This document shows, piece after piece, positions 1 to 10,767 of a stretch of DNA of 64,000 nt; positions within the stretch are counted from its first letter, which is position 1, and the number at the start of each line of letters is the position of its first letter. A program made the translations under genes and the position numbers. This DNA is from Bromus sterilis. Its lineage: Eukaryota > Streptophyta > Magnoliopsida > Poales > Poaceae. The notes beneath the pieces are model-generated. The model was not told where the DNA came from. It did not search any database and saw only the letters and a list, made by a program, of their open reading frames with translations. The stretch is from NCBI GenBank assembly GCA_950022295.1, contig OX465595.1, positions 223,661,770-223,725,769 of the forward strand. Reading direction: 5' to 3'.

Positions 1-778
1 ACACGTGGCACGGTCAAAGTATTCTCTCTCCAGACTCCTCAACCGAAGTTAGTTACCTCAGTGTCCTGAAGAACAACGTCTCAGACACATGAGGACTGAA
101 CTTCTACTGCAGGAGATCTCACTCTCTTCAGGAGAACTGCACTCGCAGTCTCCAGACTCCTCAACCGAAGACAAATTCCTCAGTGTCCTGAAGAACGTCT
201 CAGACACCCGAGGAACTGAACTTCTACTGCAGGAGATTTCTCTCTCTTCAGGAGAACTGCACTCGCAGTCTCCAGACTCCTCAACCGAAGAATGATTCCT
301 CAGTGTCCTGAAGAACAACGTCTCAGACACCCGAGGAACTGAACTTCTACTGCAGGAGATTTCCTCAGGGTTTTTCTTCAGGATTCCTAACTGAGCACTT
401 CCTCAGACCTTCGGAACTCATTTTCTTCAACCCCTCCAACAGTGCGGTGTTTTCCTATGACTCAAGAAGTATAAAAAGTCTTAGCGAAGACTACGCTTCA
501 ACTTCGTCTTCAGCGCGAACTTCCTCGGGATCGTCTTCAGCTTCAGCTTCAACCGAACGCTTCAGGATCCTGTTTCCTCAGGATTTCGCGCGACTTCATT
601 CTTCAGGAAACGCACCGTTTTCTCTAATGTTCCTCAACATTTTGGGGGGGTCGACATTGGTGGTTAAACACTTCATCAGGGACTGTTCTCCTGTGTATAC
701 TCACAAACACATCAGTCCCTTAACCGTTTTGTCATCAAACTCCAAAACCTCAAGGAGAGGGCACTTGATGCACTTACA
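1..778 (-). repeat. 3' LTR of the Copia element (partial)
   Basis: Matches 12616-13396 almost base for base. On the minus strand the LTR begins TGTAAGTGCATC at 778, directly after the polypurine tract. The remaining part, equivalent to 11740-12615, lies left of the window. Confidence 0.95.
31..370. repeat. Tandem repeat (about 123 bp) in the Copia 3' LTR
   Basis: The phrase ctgaacttctactgcaggag recurs at 96, 216 and 339, giving unit lengths of 120 and 123 bp, with partial units at both ends. The 120-bp unit has lost one AAC. The equivalent units in the other LTR begin at 12711, 12834 and 12957. Confidence 0.92.
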
Positions 779-793
779 ATCTCCCCCTTTTTG
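779..793 (-). other. Polypurine tract of the Copia element
   Basis: The minus strand reads AAAAAGGGGGAGAT directly before the LTR start TGTAAGTG. This is the expected plus-strand DNA primer site. Confidence 0.85.
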
Positions 794-1293
794 GTGATTT
801 GATGAAAATCAGGTTAAGCTTCAACGGGGATAAAATTATGAGTTTGAAGAATAAAAACTTTGAAGAACATTTTTATCATTAAGCTGGATATAATGAAGCT
901 CCCCCTGAGGATATGCATATAAGTTGAAGAATGTTTAATATCTAAAGCATTTTGAGGTATATGAGGAGCTCCCCCTATATCCAGGCATTTCTGAAGCAGT
1001 GCATGTTATGAAGTGTTTGAGGAAATTAAACAACGCACTGAGAGAGGTGTTTACAGAGACAATCAAATGCATATATGATAAACTTGAGGAAATAGCATGT
1101 GGTAGCTGAGGAATAGTATCAGGCAAACACCAAAATTACAGTTTACAACTCGTTAAAAAAAACTGAAGAACGAGAGTTGTAACTGAAGAACCCCATAACT
1201 AAAGACCCGCTTGAAGACTAACAGATTTCTCCCCCTTTGTCATAAAATGAACAAAAAGGGAAAAACTGAAGCTAACGCCCCTTTGAAGTTGCT
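794..1293 (-). other. Non-coding spacer between env-like ORF and PPT
   Basis: No supported reading frame. It is AT-rich and repeats phrases such as 'ctccccctg' and 'ctccccctat' on the plus strand, which resemble extra polypurine-like tracts (906-975 and around 1230). These could be secondary plus-strand priming sites, which is inference only. Confidence 0.5.
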
Positions 1294-4200
1294 TCAAGGC
1301 TGAGGTGAGTCACGGCTGAGGCAGTCCGTTGCGGTGTGAGGGCAGGCAGCAGTGTCTTCATCTTCTTCAGCAGTCATCTCCTGGTTTGAGGAATAAGAAT
1401 CCATGGCCGGAGGAGGAGTCGTGCAGTGTCTGAATTGCCTTGGTGGTTTGATTGCTGGAATCGGAGGCTTTTGAAGATCCAACTGTGCAATGTCTTCAGG
1501 TGTGAGTACTTCTTTCATCAAGGCATCAAGATGTTGATATGTATGATGAGTATATTGATGCACTTTCTTCACTGAAGAATGCGTCTGAGCCATATAGCTG
1601 AGAATCTCAGAAAACTGACGCTTCACCCAATCATGATTACGATCAACTTTCTGATGAAGACTAATCAGAAGCTCTCGATCAGTCATCACTCGAGCCTGAG
1701 TTGTATCCTCAGTTGAGGCATGAGTTCTTGTTTCATCAGTTGTGCGAGACTGAGGATGACGAATATTTCCACCGAGGGAATTGGTCGGGAGAACTTCTTC
1801 ATAGAAGATGCCTTTGCCTTTGTCATTTGTGGCAATTGTATGCTGAAGCACTTCGACAGGCGGCAGATAGGTCCTGTGATTCGGGTGATCAGGTTGATAC
1901 TCAATTCTTGTTACGGCGCGGATGAGCTTCATGATCCATGGCGCGTATGGCTTCAGGATGTGTGGGTTCTGTGCAACATCAACAAGAGTTCTGAAGAAGA
2001 AGTCAGGAATGTTGATCGGCCCAGACATGCAGAGGTTGTGAAGTATGTTCTTCATGACGCCAACTACTTCTTCAGCTGAGGATTCATAGCCTTTAATGGG
2101 ACAGAAGGTTTTCGCCAGAATCCGATACAGTGTGCTCGGCAGATACTGAAGCTCAGAGACTGGAAACTTTGTGCGAGCTGAGGCTTCAGGGGCCTGAGGC
2201 TTCATGAGCATGTTCATCAGGTCATCTCGAAGTATTTGAGACCCATAGGAGCAGGCAGCAGGGGAAGTGCACTGAGGCAACTCAAGAATGTCAATTGCTT
2301 CAGGAACAGTGATGGTGTAGTGATGATGCTCAGTCATCCACTCGAGGACCCAGGTGTTGATATCCAGGGGATTTCCTGAAACATACAACGTGGCATAAAA
2401 CTGAAGCACAAGCTCTTCATTCCAGTGTATGCATTCAGAGCAGAACTGAAGCAGCTTGGCATGATGCAGATCCTGAAGCACATTGTTGAAGCAAGGAAGG
2501 GCTTCCATATCCATCAGAGGGATGTGCTTGTGAGGAAACAGTTTGTTTTGCTTGTAGAGCACGGAAGCATAGTAGTTCTTCTGAGTGGAAGTACAGAACC
2601 TCAGCAGCTTTCGAGGTGGAGCAGAGTGATACGGATTTTGAATCCCCTCTTGAAAGAAACTCATGGCGTTGAAGAAATCAGTAGCATCAAAGCTTGGAGT
2701 ATCATCAGCTTCAAGGTCACGGAAGAATGGTCGCTTCTGCTTTGGACACAAGGACCGAGCTTGAACTGGGCCTTGAGGTGGGGAAGGCGCTTGAGGCACT
2801 TCAATCTGAAGAGTAGCTTGAGGATGAGGCGGAGTCGCTGCAGATGCATCAGGCACAGATGTGTTGATGTCCTTGGGGAGACGAGGTGATGTGGCCTGTT
2901 TGTCTTCAGAGCCATCCTTTGAGGCTTCAACATTTGTACTGGTTTCTGCTTCAGGAGGGGCAGTTGTACTTTGGTCGGCTTCAGCTTCAGTTTCAGCAGC
3001 AGGTGGGTCTGGCTGAGGATCAGTGGTGGTGTTTGCTGCAGCATCAGTATTAACAGCAGAGTTTGTTGGAGCACTAGAGGCTTCGGGGTCATCAGCATCA
3101 GACGCTGAGGACGATGCACCAACAGAGGCTTCAGACTGCAGAGAAGTGTCAGGAAGCACCTCGGTCACTGTGTTGGAGTGAGGTTCAGGTGAGAAGACAG
3201 TATGAGTGGGTGAGTTTGTCAGCCCATAGTCCTCATCATAAATGCGAGGAGTTCCATCATCCATAATATCAACGTCCATGTCTTCAACCTCAGTGATAAC
3301 TGGTGGCGGTGGGGACGGTGGAGTTGGAACAATGGGTTGTGCAGCAGGGGGTGGAGTGAAGACTATAAAGCTGCGCTGAGGATTTTGAGGTGGAGTTGAG
3401 GCAGCAGTGATATGAGTGGTGGTATCAGCGGGCTGTGTTATAGGAGGAGCTGAGGAAAGGGGTGTAGCATCAATGGGATCCTCAACATCAGGCTTCTTTG
3501 CAGCAAGTGGAGTTGAGGGTTGTGCTTCAGGCGTGCGCTTGAGGATTTTGGCAGAGGCATCCGCAGGCTGTCGAAGCTTCATCAACTTGGTCATCTGTTG
3601 TGAGATCCGTTCCTTGGATTGACCAATATAAGCACGATTGGCAGCGAACTCAATGTTGAGACGTTGAACTTCGCATTGATGCTCAGTAAACTCCTGAGGA
3701 GTAACTTCAGTGATAGGTTTCTTCTTGAAGTCACTGTGGACTTTCTTCAGTTTGGCCTTCAACTGTTTCTGAAGATCACGTTGATGAATCTCATTTATGA
3801 GGAACTGTTGAACATAGAACTTGATGTCTTTCGGAATGTCCAAATCATCAAGCGGAGTGTCAGGCTTAACAGACCAAATTTCAATGTACTCCAAGATCTT
3901 CTTGGGATCAAGGAGAAGCGGGATTTCTGAACCCGTTGCTTCAGCTTTGCGTCTGGCCGCAGCACGCACGTATTCAATCTTATCAGCTTCAGTGGCGACG
4001 AAGCCGGCCAGATCCTCAAATTCATCTTCATCATCAGAAGATTGAGGAGTATGATGGATGGCGCCACGCATAGCAGTTTTCTTTGGTGAAGGACGAGGGC
4101 CCCGTTGAAGAACAGTTTTGGTCTTCAGGTGATGCTGAGGCATTGTGGTTGAGGCCTCAGGAGCACCAGATTCATCAGTGTGTATTCTTGAAGAGGGGGC

Positions 4201-4803
4201 AGCACCATCTGTTCGTTGACATGAGGAGCCAACAACTTGAGGCTTAGTTGAGGTCTTAGAGAAAGGTTTCATGCCCGGAGCCTTTTTGCGGTGCTGAGGC
4301 GGAGGTTGTTGTCTGGGTTGAGACTGATCTTGAGGCGGAATTTGTATTGAAGCAGTCATGTCACGGACAAGATTCTTGACCCGGCTGCGAGTGCGTTTGA
4401 GGTATAGCTCATATGCCGCTGGAAAGTCTTCAGGAGTGCGCAGTGTGGTTGGATCAGGAACGACTCCAGGAGCTGGTGGAGGTCGAGCCTTGATACCCAA
4501 GGTCTTCAGTGGCGGATTGACTGCAAACATTTCCTCATGTTGAGGATTCAGCCATTGGTAGGCCACCCAACGTTTGGCCCATTCCCTCGTGATCTTCTGA
4601 ACCCGTTTCTTACGTTCATCACTGGTTTCTCGTTCGGAAGTCTTCAGCTTTTCATATAGCTGAGGGGGCAAGTCTTTTGCGGTATCAGTGTGCTTGCGCC
4701 GAGGAGGAATTTTCTTCAGCTGAGGAGACTGAGGAATTGTACGTTCGAGCTGAGCTGCAAATGAAGTGAGACTATGAGAACCATACGATTCCTCAGCAGA
4801 CAT
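1294..4803 (-). CDS. Env-like protein of the Sirevirus (ORF downstream of pol)
   Basis: An uninterrupted 1169-codon ORF starting at an ATG at 4803, in element orientation and downstream of pol. That is the position of the env-like gene in Sireviruses, whose function is not established. Visible parts: a basic N-terminus (1-130); a charged region with coiled-coil-like heptads at about 338-410; a long Pro/Thr/Ala/Glu-rich low-complexity stretch (about 430-680); a folded-looking region at about 690-970 that resembles uncharacterised 'putative plant transposon' proteins; and a polar tail with a QKVDRNHDWVKRQF-type helix. I see no convincing signal peptide or transmembrane helix, so a real membrane glycoprotein is doubtful. 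A TATA box lies about 360 bp upstream. It is the only major ORF of this element without an internal stop. Confidence 0.8.
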   Translation of the reverse strand: MSAEESYGSHSLTSFAAQLERTIPQSPQLKKIPPRRKHTDTAKDLPPQLYEKLKTSERETSDERKKRVQKITREWAKRWVAYQWLNPQHEEMFAVNPPLKTLGIKARPPPAPGVVPDPTTLRTPEDFPAAYELYLKRTRSRVKNLVRDMTASIQIPPQDQSQPRQQPPPQHRKKAPGMKPFSKTSTKPQVVGSSCQRTDGAAPSSRIHTDESGAPEASTTMPQHHLKTKTVLQRGPRPSPKKTAMRGAIHHTPQSSDDEDEFEDLAGFVATEADKIEYVRAAARRKAEATGSEIPLLLDPKKILEYIEIWSVKPDTPLDDLDIPKDIKFYVQQFLINEIHQRDLQKQLKAKLKKVHSDFKKKPITEVTPQEFTEHQCEVQRLNIEFAANRAYIGQSKERISQQMTKLMKLRQPADASAKILKRTPEAQPSTPLAAKKPDVEDPIDATPLSSAPPITQPADTTTHITAASTPPQNPQRSFIVFTPPPAAQPIVPTPPSPPPPVITEVEDMDVDIMDDGTPRIYDEDYGLTNSPTHTVFSPEPHSNTVTEVLPDTSLQSEASVGASSSASDADDPEASSAPTNSAVNTDAAANTTTDPQPDPPAAETEAEADQSTTAPPEAETSTNVEASKDGSEDKQATSPRLPKDINTSVPDASAATPPHPQATLQIEVPQAPSPPQGPVQARSLCPKQKRPFFRDLEADDTPSFDATDFFNAMSFFQEGIQNPYHSAPPRKLLRFCTSTQKNYYASVLYKQNKLFPHKHIPLMDMEALPCFNNVLQDLHHAKLLQFCSECIHWNEELVLQFYATLYVSGNPLDINTWVLEWMTEHHHYTITVPEAIDILELPQCTSPAACSYGSQILRDDLMNMLMKPQAPEASARTKFPVSELQYLPSTLYRILAKTFCPIKGYESSAEEVVGVMKNILHNLCMSGPINIPDFFFRTLVDVAQNPHILKPYAPWIMKLIRAVTRIEYQPDHPNHRTYLPPVEVLQHTIATNDKGKGIFYEEVLPTNSLGGNIRHPQSRTTDETRTHASTEDTTQARVMTDRELLISLHQKVDRNHDWVKRQFSEILSYMAQTHSSVKKVHQYTHHTYQHLDALMKEVLTPEDIAQLDLQKPPIPAIKPPRQFRHCTTPPPAMDSYSSNQEMTAEEDEDTAACPHTATDCLSRDSPQP

Positions 4804-5832
4804 GTACCTGTGATAGAATTAAGTTGCGAGGGAAGTGGGGTACGGTTATATGCGTTCATGAGGAATAGGCTGAGGAAAACAAAGGAATGAGGCATAGGTA
4901 CAGGTCTCAGAAGGCTAGTAGTACAGTTGAGGATGAACTGGCTTGAGGACACAACAGTACTGAGGAATAATATGCTGAGGAATAAGCCACTGAGGAATAA
5001 GCATACCAGACTGAGGCGAATGCTGAGGAACAATGAGTCTTCGTCCCCGGCGACGGCGAACTCCGGCGACGTTAGCGCTCGAGCTTGAGGAGCTCAAGGA
5101 CGGCGGCGCGAGAGTGAGAGAAGCGTTGGGGGGTAAATGACCGAAGGAGGGGGTAGAGGGCTATTTATAGAGGGGTAAAAACTGAGGGGTTGCGAAATTA
5201 GTGGACGAGATAGCCCCTGATTGTTGGGATCCTCAGTGGATATCATGATGGTGGATAATTACGGCATGCGGTAAAATCGCAACAAATTGAAGACAGTTGT
5301 AACAGAAAATCCGTGATTTGAGGATCTTGAGGACAAAGGCTGAAGACGAAGACAAATGGTCTCAGGCGAATGATGATGACTTAAGGTCTTAGCCTGAGGA
5401 ATATATAATTTCCGGATGAACGCATATGAGATAGACAGATTAGATAAGTGAGCACAGAGGGATGGGTCCGATCACGTTCACCTAGTTGAAGAAGCAAAAA
5501 CTGAAGATCAATAACTATAGGTGAACGCTGTTGAGGACAAACACAATAATCATCAGTAATGAAGACTTAGAATCCTGAGGAAGATCAATAACATCAAATC
5601 CTGAGGAAGTTGAGGAATACTGAATCCTGAGGTGTTTGGGCGGTGGCGCTACCCACCTTATAGGGAATGAGACACCTGATACCATACAATTGTCGTATGG
5701 ATCTTGAGTCAATTCCACGTTAATTTCTTCACACTTAGCAAGGTAGTTCCTCATGAGTTGAGGAGTACGACGCATCGTGTGTTGTGCATCAGGATTCTTC
5801 AATATTGTTTAAGCGTTAGGATGTGTGTCCAT
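4804..5832 (-). other. Leader between pol and env-like ORF
   Basis: A 1-kb spacer. After the pol stop the pol frame reopens (about 5802-5515, no ATG, 95 codons) but nothing recognisable is encoded. The part just downstream of the TATA box (5040-5150) is GC-rich and resembles a 5' UTR. The part next to the env-like ATG (4830-5030) is rich in repeated CTGAGGAATA-type words. A splice-acceptor-like sequence (CTTAATTCTATCACAG on the minus strand) ends six bases before the env-like ATG. Confidence 0.5.
5161..5170 (-). promoter_or_regulatory. TATA box upstream of env-like ORF
   Basis: The minus strand reads CTATAAATAG followed by CCC, matching the plant TATA consensus. The same ten bases followed by CC occur in the element's own LTR (12500-12509). 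A start site about 30 bp downstream would give a leader of roughly 330 nt before the env-like ATG. Function is inferred. Confidence 0.5.
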
Positions 5833-8079
5833 TCACAGGACGTTTGAGGAATCTAAGATATTTAGCTCACACCTCAGAGTGCTAAATCGCTTCTCATCCA
5901 AAGGCTTAGTGAATATATCAGCAAGTTGATCTTCAGGCTTCACGTGGCTGATGACGATATCTTCCTTCAAGACATGATCCCGAAGAAAGTGATACCGTAT
6001 CTCAATATGCTTCGTCCTCGAGTGTTGTACCGGATTCTGAGAGATCTTGATGGCGCTCTCATTGTCACATAGTAGTGGTACTTTCTTCAGGTTGATGCCG
6101 TAGTCCTTCAGGGTTTGCTTCATCCAAAGAAGCTGTGAGCAGCTTGCACCAGCAGCAATGTATTCAGCTTCAGCGGTGGAGAGGGAGACGCAGTTTTGCT
6201 TCTTCGATGACCAGCACACAAGAGAACGTCCGAGGAAATGACATGTTCCTGAGGTAGACTTCCGATCCACTCGATCTCCAGCATAATCTGAGTCTGAGTA
6301 CCTGACGAGATCCAGCTGTGTGCCTTTTGGATACCATAAGCCTAGCGACGGGGTGTGAGCCAAATATCGAAGAATTCGTTTCACCGCTTGGTGATGCGAT
6401 TCCTTTGGTGCCGCTTGGAATCGGGCACACATGCAAACGCTCAACATTATATCAGGCCTGGATGCACATAGATATAGCAGAGAACCTATCATGGAGCGGT
6501 ATACCTTTTGATTGTAGTCCTTGCCATTTTCATCGGGGCCAAGTTGTCCGTTTGTAGGCATCGGTGTCTTGATGCCCTTGCAGTCTTGCATTCCGAATTT
6601 CCTCAGGCACTCCTTGAGATACTTCTCCTCAGAGATGAAGATGCCATTGCGTTGTTGACGAACTTGAAGTCCTAAGAAGAACTTCAGCTCGCCCATCATC
6701 GACATCTGATACTGTTCACTCATCAAGAATGCAAATTCTTCACTGTATTTCTTGTTAGTGCATCCAAATATTATGTCATCAACATAAATTTGACATATGA
6801 ATAATGCATCATCATATCGTTTTGTGAAAAGAGTTGGGTCGAGGGAACCAGATTTGAAGCCCTTGCTGATGAGGAAGTCCCTTAGTGTGTCATACCAAGC
6901 CCGAGGGGCTTGCTTCAGTCCATAGAGGGCTTTCTTCAATCTGTACACCATATCAGGCTTCTTGGCGTTTTCAAAACCTGGAGGTTGAGCAACATATACT
7001 TCTTCCTCGATATTACCATTGAGGAAGGCACTTTTCACATCCATTTGATATAACTTGATATTATGATGATTAGCGAATGCAAGCATAATGCGAATGGACT
7101 CAAGTCTAGCTACAAGAGCGAAGGTTTCACCGAAGTCGATCCCCTCGACTTGAGTATATCCTTGAGCTACGAGACGAGCTTTGTTTCTGATGACTTGTCC
7201 ATCTTCATCAAGTTTGTTGCGGTAGATCCACTTCGTGCCGATGACATTGTGAACTCTAGGATCAGGACGTTTGACTAGTTCCCAAACATCATTCAGTTTA
7301 AACTGAAGAAGTTCGTCTTGCATTTCCTGAATCCATTCCGCTTCTCGGAATGCCTCGGTGACTTTGGTGGGCTCTGAAATTGATACAAACGAGAAATGCC
7401 CACAAAAGTTAGCTATGCGATTAGCTCTTGCACGAGTGAGAGGACCTGGTAGGTTGATGTCAGCGAGGATTTTGTCCACTTGAACTTCATTTGCCACACG
7501 AGGAAGTCGAGGAGGATGATCTTGAGGCGCATCTTCGTCACTGCTGTCAGATTCGTTAGCATCAGCTTCAGGTGCTTCAAGAGCTTCAGGCGTATCAGGT
7601 GCCTCAGGATCAGGATCGTCATCAGGATTATTCGCTTCAGGATTTGGGTGTTCTTCAGGAGAAGGAGGTATGTGGATTTCTTCAGAATGATCCACAGGAA
7701 TGATGTCACCAGCACCCATCTTCTTGATCTGTTCTTCAGGTGGTGCTTCACCTAAATCATGTGGCAGGTGCTCTCTTTGGGAGCCATCAGACTCATCAAA
7801 ACGCACGTCTACAGTTTCAACAATTTTGTAATGACTAATGTTGAAGATTCTGTAGGTGTGCGAGTTGATACCATAACCGAGCATGAAACCCTCACATGCT
7901 TTGGGTGCAAATTTGGACTCATGATGAGGATCACGTATCCAGCAAGGTGCACCGAATACTTTGAAGTAACTTACATTGGGTTTCTTACCGACCATTAACT
8001 CGTATGATGTTTTATTGAAGTACTTGTGAAGATACACTCGATTGACGATGTGACAGGCAGTGTTGATTGCTTCAGCCCA
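5833..8079 (-). pseudogene. pol: Copia reverse transcriptase-RNase H (C-terminal part of pol)
   Basis: An open frame of about 748 codons after the stop at 8080-8082, in the same frame as the integrase. It contains the integrase tail (YELMVGKKP region), an acidic linker (around residues 90-190), the Copia RT domain opening with the W-E-L-V-P/R type motif, the RT active site YVDDIIFG, and a Ty1-type RNase H with KSTSGTCHFLG, STAEAEY and the SRTKHIEIRYHF tail. It ends at TGA 5833-5835. RT copies genomic RNA into cDNA in the cytoplasmic particle. The domain looks complete but is cut off from gag-protease by the upstream nonsense codon. Confidence 0.93.
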
Positions 8080-9084
8080 TCACTTGAGTGGAGTATTGTA
8101 CTCAGCCAGCATCGTGCGAGCCATCTCGATGAGGGTTCGATTCTTCCTCTCAACAACGCCATTTTGCTGAGGAGTGTATGGCGCAGAGAATTCATGAGCA
8201 ATTCCCAAGTCATCGAGGAATTCTTCCACACCGAAGTTCTTGAACTCAGTGCCGTTGTCGCTTCGAACGTGCTTGATCTTCAGGTTGTAGTTTTTCATGA
8301 CTCGCAGGGCGAAGCGCTTGAGGATTGCTGGAGTTTCTGACTTATAGAGAAGAAAATGCACCCAAGTGTATCGTGAGAAGTCATCAACAATAACAAGACC
8401 ATACATGTTACCTCCAAAGCTCGAATACTTTGGAGGACCAAATAGATCCATGTGAAGCAATTCCAGTGGTCTCGTAGTAGTCATGATGGTCTTCGCTGGG
8501 TGATTGGCCTTTGTCATCTTTCCAGCTTCGCAGGCACCACAAAGCCGGTCCTTTGAGAATCTGATTTCCTCAATCCCGAGGACATGTTTCTTCAGTACTA
8601 GCTTCTGAAGATTTCTCATTCCAGCGTGGCCGAGTCTTCGATGCAATAGCCAGCACTCTGAGGCTCGTGCCAAGAGGCATGTAGCAACCTGAGGACCTTC
8701 AGAGAAATCTACAATATACAGGTCACCTTTCCTAACCCCACTGAAGACAATGGATTTATCGCTAATCATGAAGACAATACAACCATGTTTTCCAAAGAGA
8801 ACAGCGAGATCAAGATCACACAGCATAGATACAGACATCAAGTTGTATCCAAGAGATTCAACAAGCATGACTTTATCAATATGTTGGTCTCGAGAGATAG
8901 CCACTCTGCCGAGACCCAATACCTTACTTTTACCTTTATCAGCGAAGGTGATGGTTTTCTTTGAAGAAGGACTTAGTGATGATTCCATAAGTAGACTTCT
9001 GTCACTAGTCATGTGATTTGTGCATCCACTATCCATCACCCATTCAGTCTTTCCCTGCAAATGAATTAGTATCTCATACAGCAA
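8080..9084 (-). pseudogene. pol: Copia protease and integrase, ended by a nonsense codon
   Basis: The protease active site appears as WVMDSGCTNHMTSD near the start. The integrase follows, with its HHCC zinc region (LHRRLGHAGM ... CGACEAGK) and catalytic core (LLHMDLFGP, VRSDNGTEF, TPQQNGVVERKNRT, giving D, D and E). The frame stops at TGA 8080-8082, immediately before a Trp (WAEAIN) at a position that is normally Trp in this family. One G-to-A change in sense, typical of methyl-cytosine decay, explains it. The same frame continues into RT, so this is a single nonsense lesion rather than an end of the gene. Confidence 0.9.
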
Positions 9085-9270
9085 GTTATGAGCCAGTCTC
9101 AGTTTGAGGAGTTTAAGATTCCTCAGAATTAATTCCTAAGGATTTTCCTCAGGATTGATTCTATGAAATCAAACAATATAATTATCCTTCAACTGACTCA
9201 TTTATTGTTGTCCTGGGCATATGATCTGCAGAAATTGTAATTGCCTCAGGACATGTCCCTGCAAGAATGA
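9085..9270 (-). other. Stop-rich linker between gag extension and protease
   Basis: In the gag-pol frame this stretch carries several stops (TAA, TAA, TGA, TAG). It is bounded by two imperfect 22-bp copies of tccctgcaa...attagt..c (9052-9073 and 9256-9277), 204 bp apart, which is a multiple of three. Each copy in sense looks like a branch point plus acceptor (ACTAAT...TTGCAG). It is either a duplicated insertion or an intron-like segment. Confidence 0.5.
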
Positions 9271-10767
9271 TTAGTTCTTAACCACCCACATCTTTATGGG
9301 TGGTCTTGAGGCACATAAGGATTGATGAGGATGGTGAGACCTAATGGGGTGTGAGATGGCAGCATCAGGATAAACAAATGAGTAAGCATTCTTATGAGGA
9401 GCTTCCCTGTGAACAAAATGGTTAGCAGATACATGATTATAATCATTTCCTTTTGAGGTATCGTCCTCAGATGATATCCTCAGCTCATTTTCATCTGCAT
9501 TCACAGGAAGGTTAGTGATGAGGTCCTTTGGCACCCAGATCTGCTTGACTGGAGGACCGTTCCTGCAGTTAGTTCCGATGAATCTGGCAAATACCTCACC
9601 ATTACCATTCTTAAACAGTTTATAGTTTGAGTCAAATGACTCAGTCATCACGTCTGAAGAAACAGCATCATAACCAGATAAGGTATAGGGATCAGGAGGA
9701 GGCATCATTGCTCGAGCCCAAATGGTCTCAGGATATTGTTCAGGTTTCCAGTAAGACCCATCAAGGTTGAGTCTCCGAGTGAATGCGATGCCTTCTTTCC
9801 TCGGGTTTCTGTTGAGGATCTGTTTCTTGAGAATGTCACAGAGAGTCTGATGTCCTTTCAAACTCTTGAACATGCATGTTTCCAGTAGACTCTTCAAACT
9901 AGCATTTTCTTCAGCAATGTCTATGGTATCCTCAGATGAGGGGTTAGATACCACAGAAGTAATAGAAATAACAGAGTCTGAAGACATTGAGGAACTAGAC
10001 ACAGATATAATTTGATCACGTTCAATGCATCTTAAACAGGGAGGATTGAATCCTTCTTGTGGCATGATGATCTGTTGGGAGAGGAGTGAATCATTTTCTT
10101 TCTTCAGATCGTCATGAGACATCCTTACTCGTTCAAGTTCTTGTTTCCTCATGAGGAACTCATGAGACAGCTTTTCATGATCAGTAAGGAGTGCCTCATG
10201 CCGATTGAACAAGTCATCAAACTTTGACTGAAGAATTTTTGATTCATCAGTCAACTTTTGAGTCTTCGTCATTTCCTCAACCAACATATCATCACTTTTG
10301 TTTAATGAGAACTGAGTCTTTTCAAGTGCACGTTGTTGCTTAGATGCAAGTTTAGCAAGTTTAGCATAGTTTTCATCAGGTTCTTCATCAGAGGGTTGAT
10401 CTGATGATGAGTAAGAAGATACCTTGGAGGACTTGGCCATGAAGCAGAAGGAAGGAGTTGTGTCTTCAGCTTCATCATCATCATGTGATGGACCAAATTC
10501 TTCAGTGCTGAAGATTGACTTTGAGACAAGTGTCGTGGCAAGAGCCAAGCCAGCCACACCCTCAGATTCTTCAGATTCTTCTTCCTCAACATCAGGGTTG
10601 GAACCAGATTCTTCCGAATCCAATTCTTTCCCGAGATAAGCGCGAGCCTTACGGGAACTGCTATTCCTGTATCCAGTAGACCTTGAGGATCTTGAGGATT
10701 TCTTCTTTGTCTTTTCATCAGAACTTTCATCTTTCCCTTTCTTCTTCTTCTTCAGTTTAGCTTCCTT
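9271..10767 (-). pseudogene. gag: Gag C-terminal extension of the Sirevirus
   Basis: Same frame as the upstream gag, separated only by the TAA at 10768-10770. After a Lys- and Ser-rich start (KKKKK, SSRSSR) it has an acidic segment (DVEEEESEESEG), then a clear coiled coil (the ESKILQSKFDDLFNRHEALL to LKKENDSLLSQQ region), and a C-terminal half with aromatic and Pro motifs ending in MWVVKN. Long coiled-coil gag C-termini are typical of Sireviruses, where gag has been reported to bind dynein light chain LC8; two Lys-Thr-Gln sites here are the only hint of such a motif. No ATG lies near the start, so it would need readthrough or is simply disrupted. Confidence 0.75.

Noticed and set aside
1701..2889. 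Plus-strand ORFs of 74-154 codons inside the env-like gene
   Set aside because: Antisense shadows of the 1169-codon minus-strand frame.
4915..5097. 60-codon upstream ORF (SSSSSSANVAG...) before the env-like gene
   Set aside because: It opens at TTG rather than ATG; no evidence that it is translated.
5515..5802. 95-codon frame directly after pol of the Copia element
   Set aside because: No ATG start, no known domain; in the pol frame but after two stops, so it may be old coding sequence. Left as part of the spacer.
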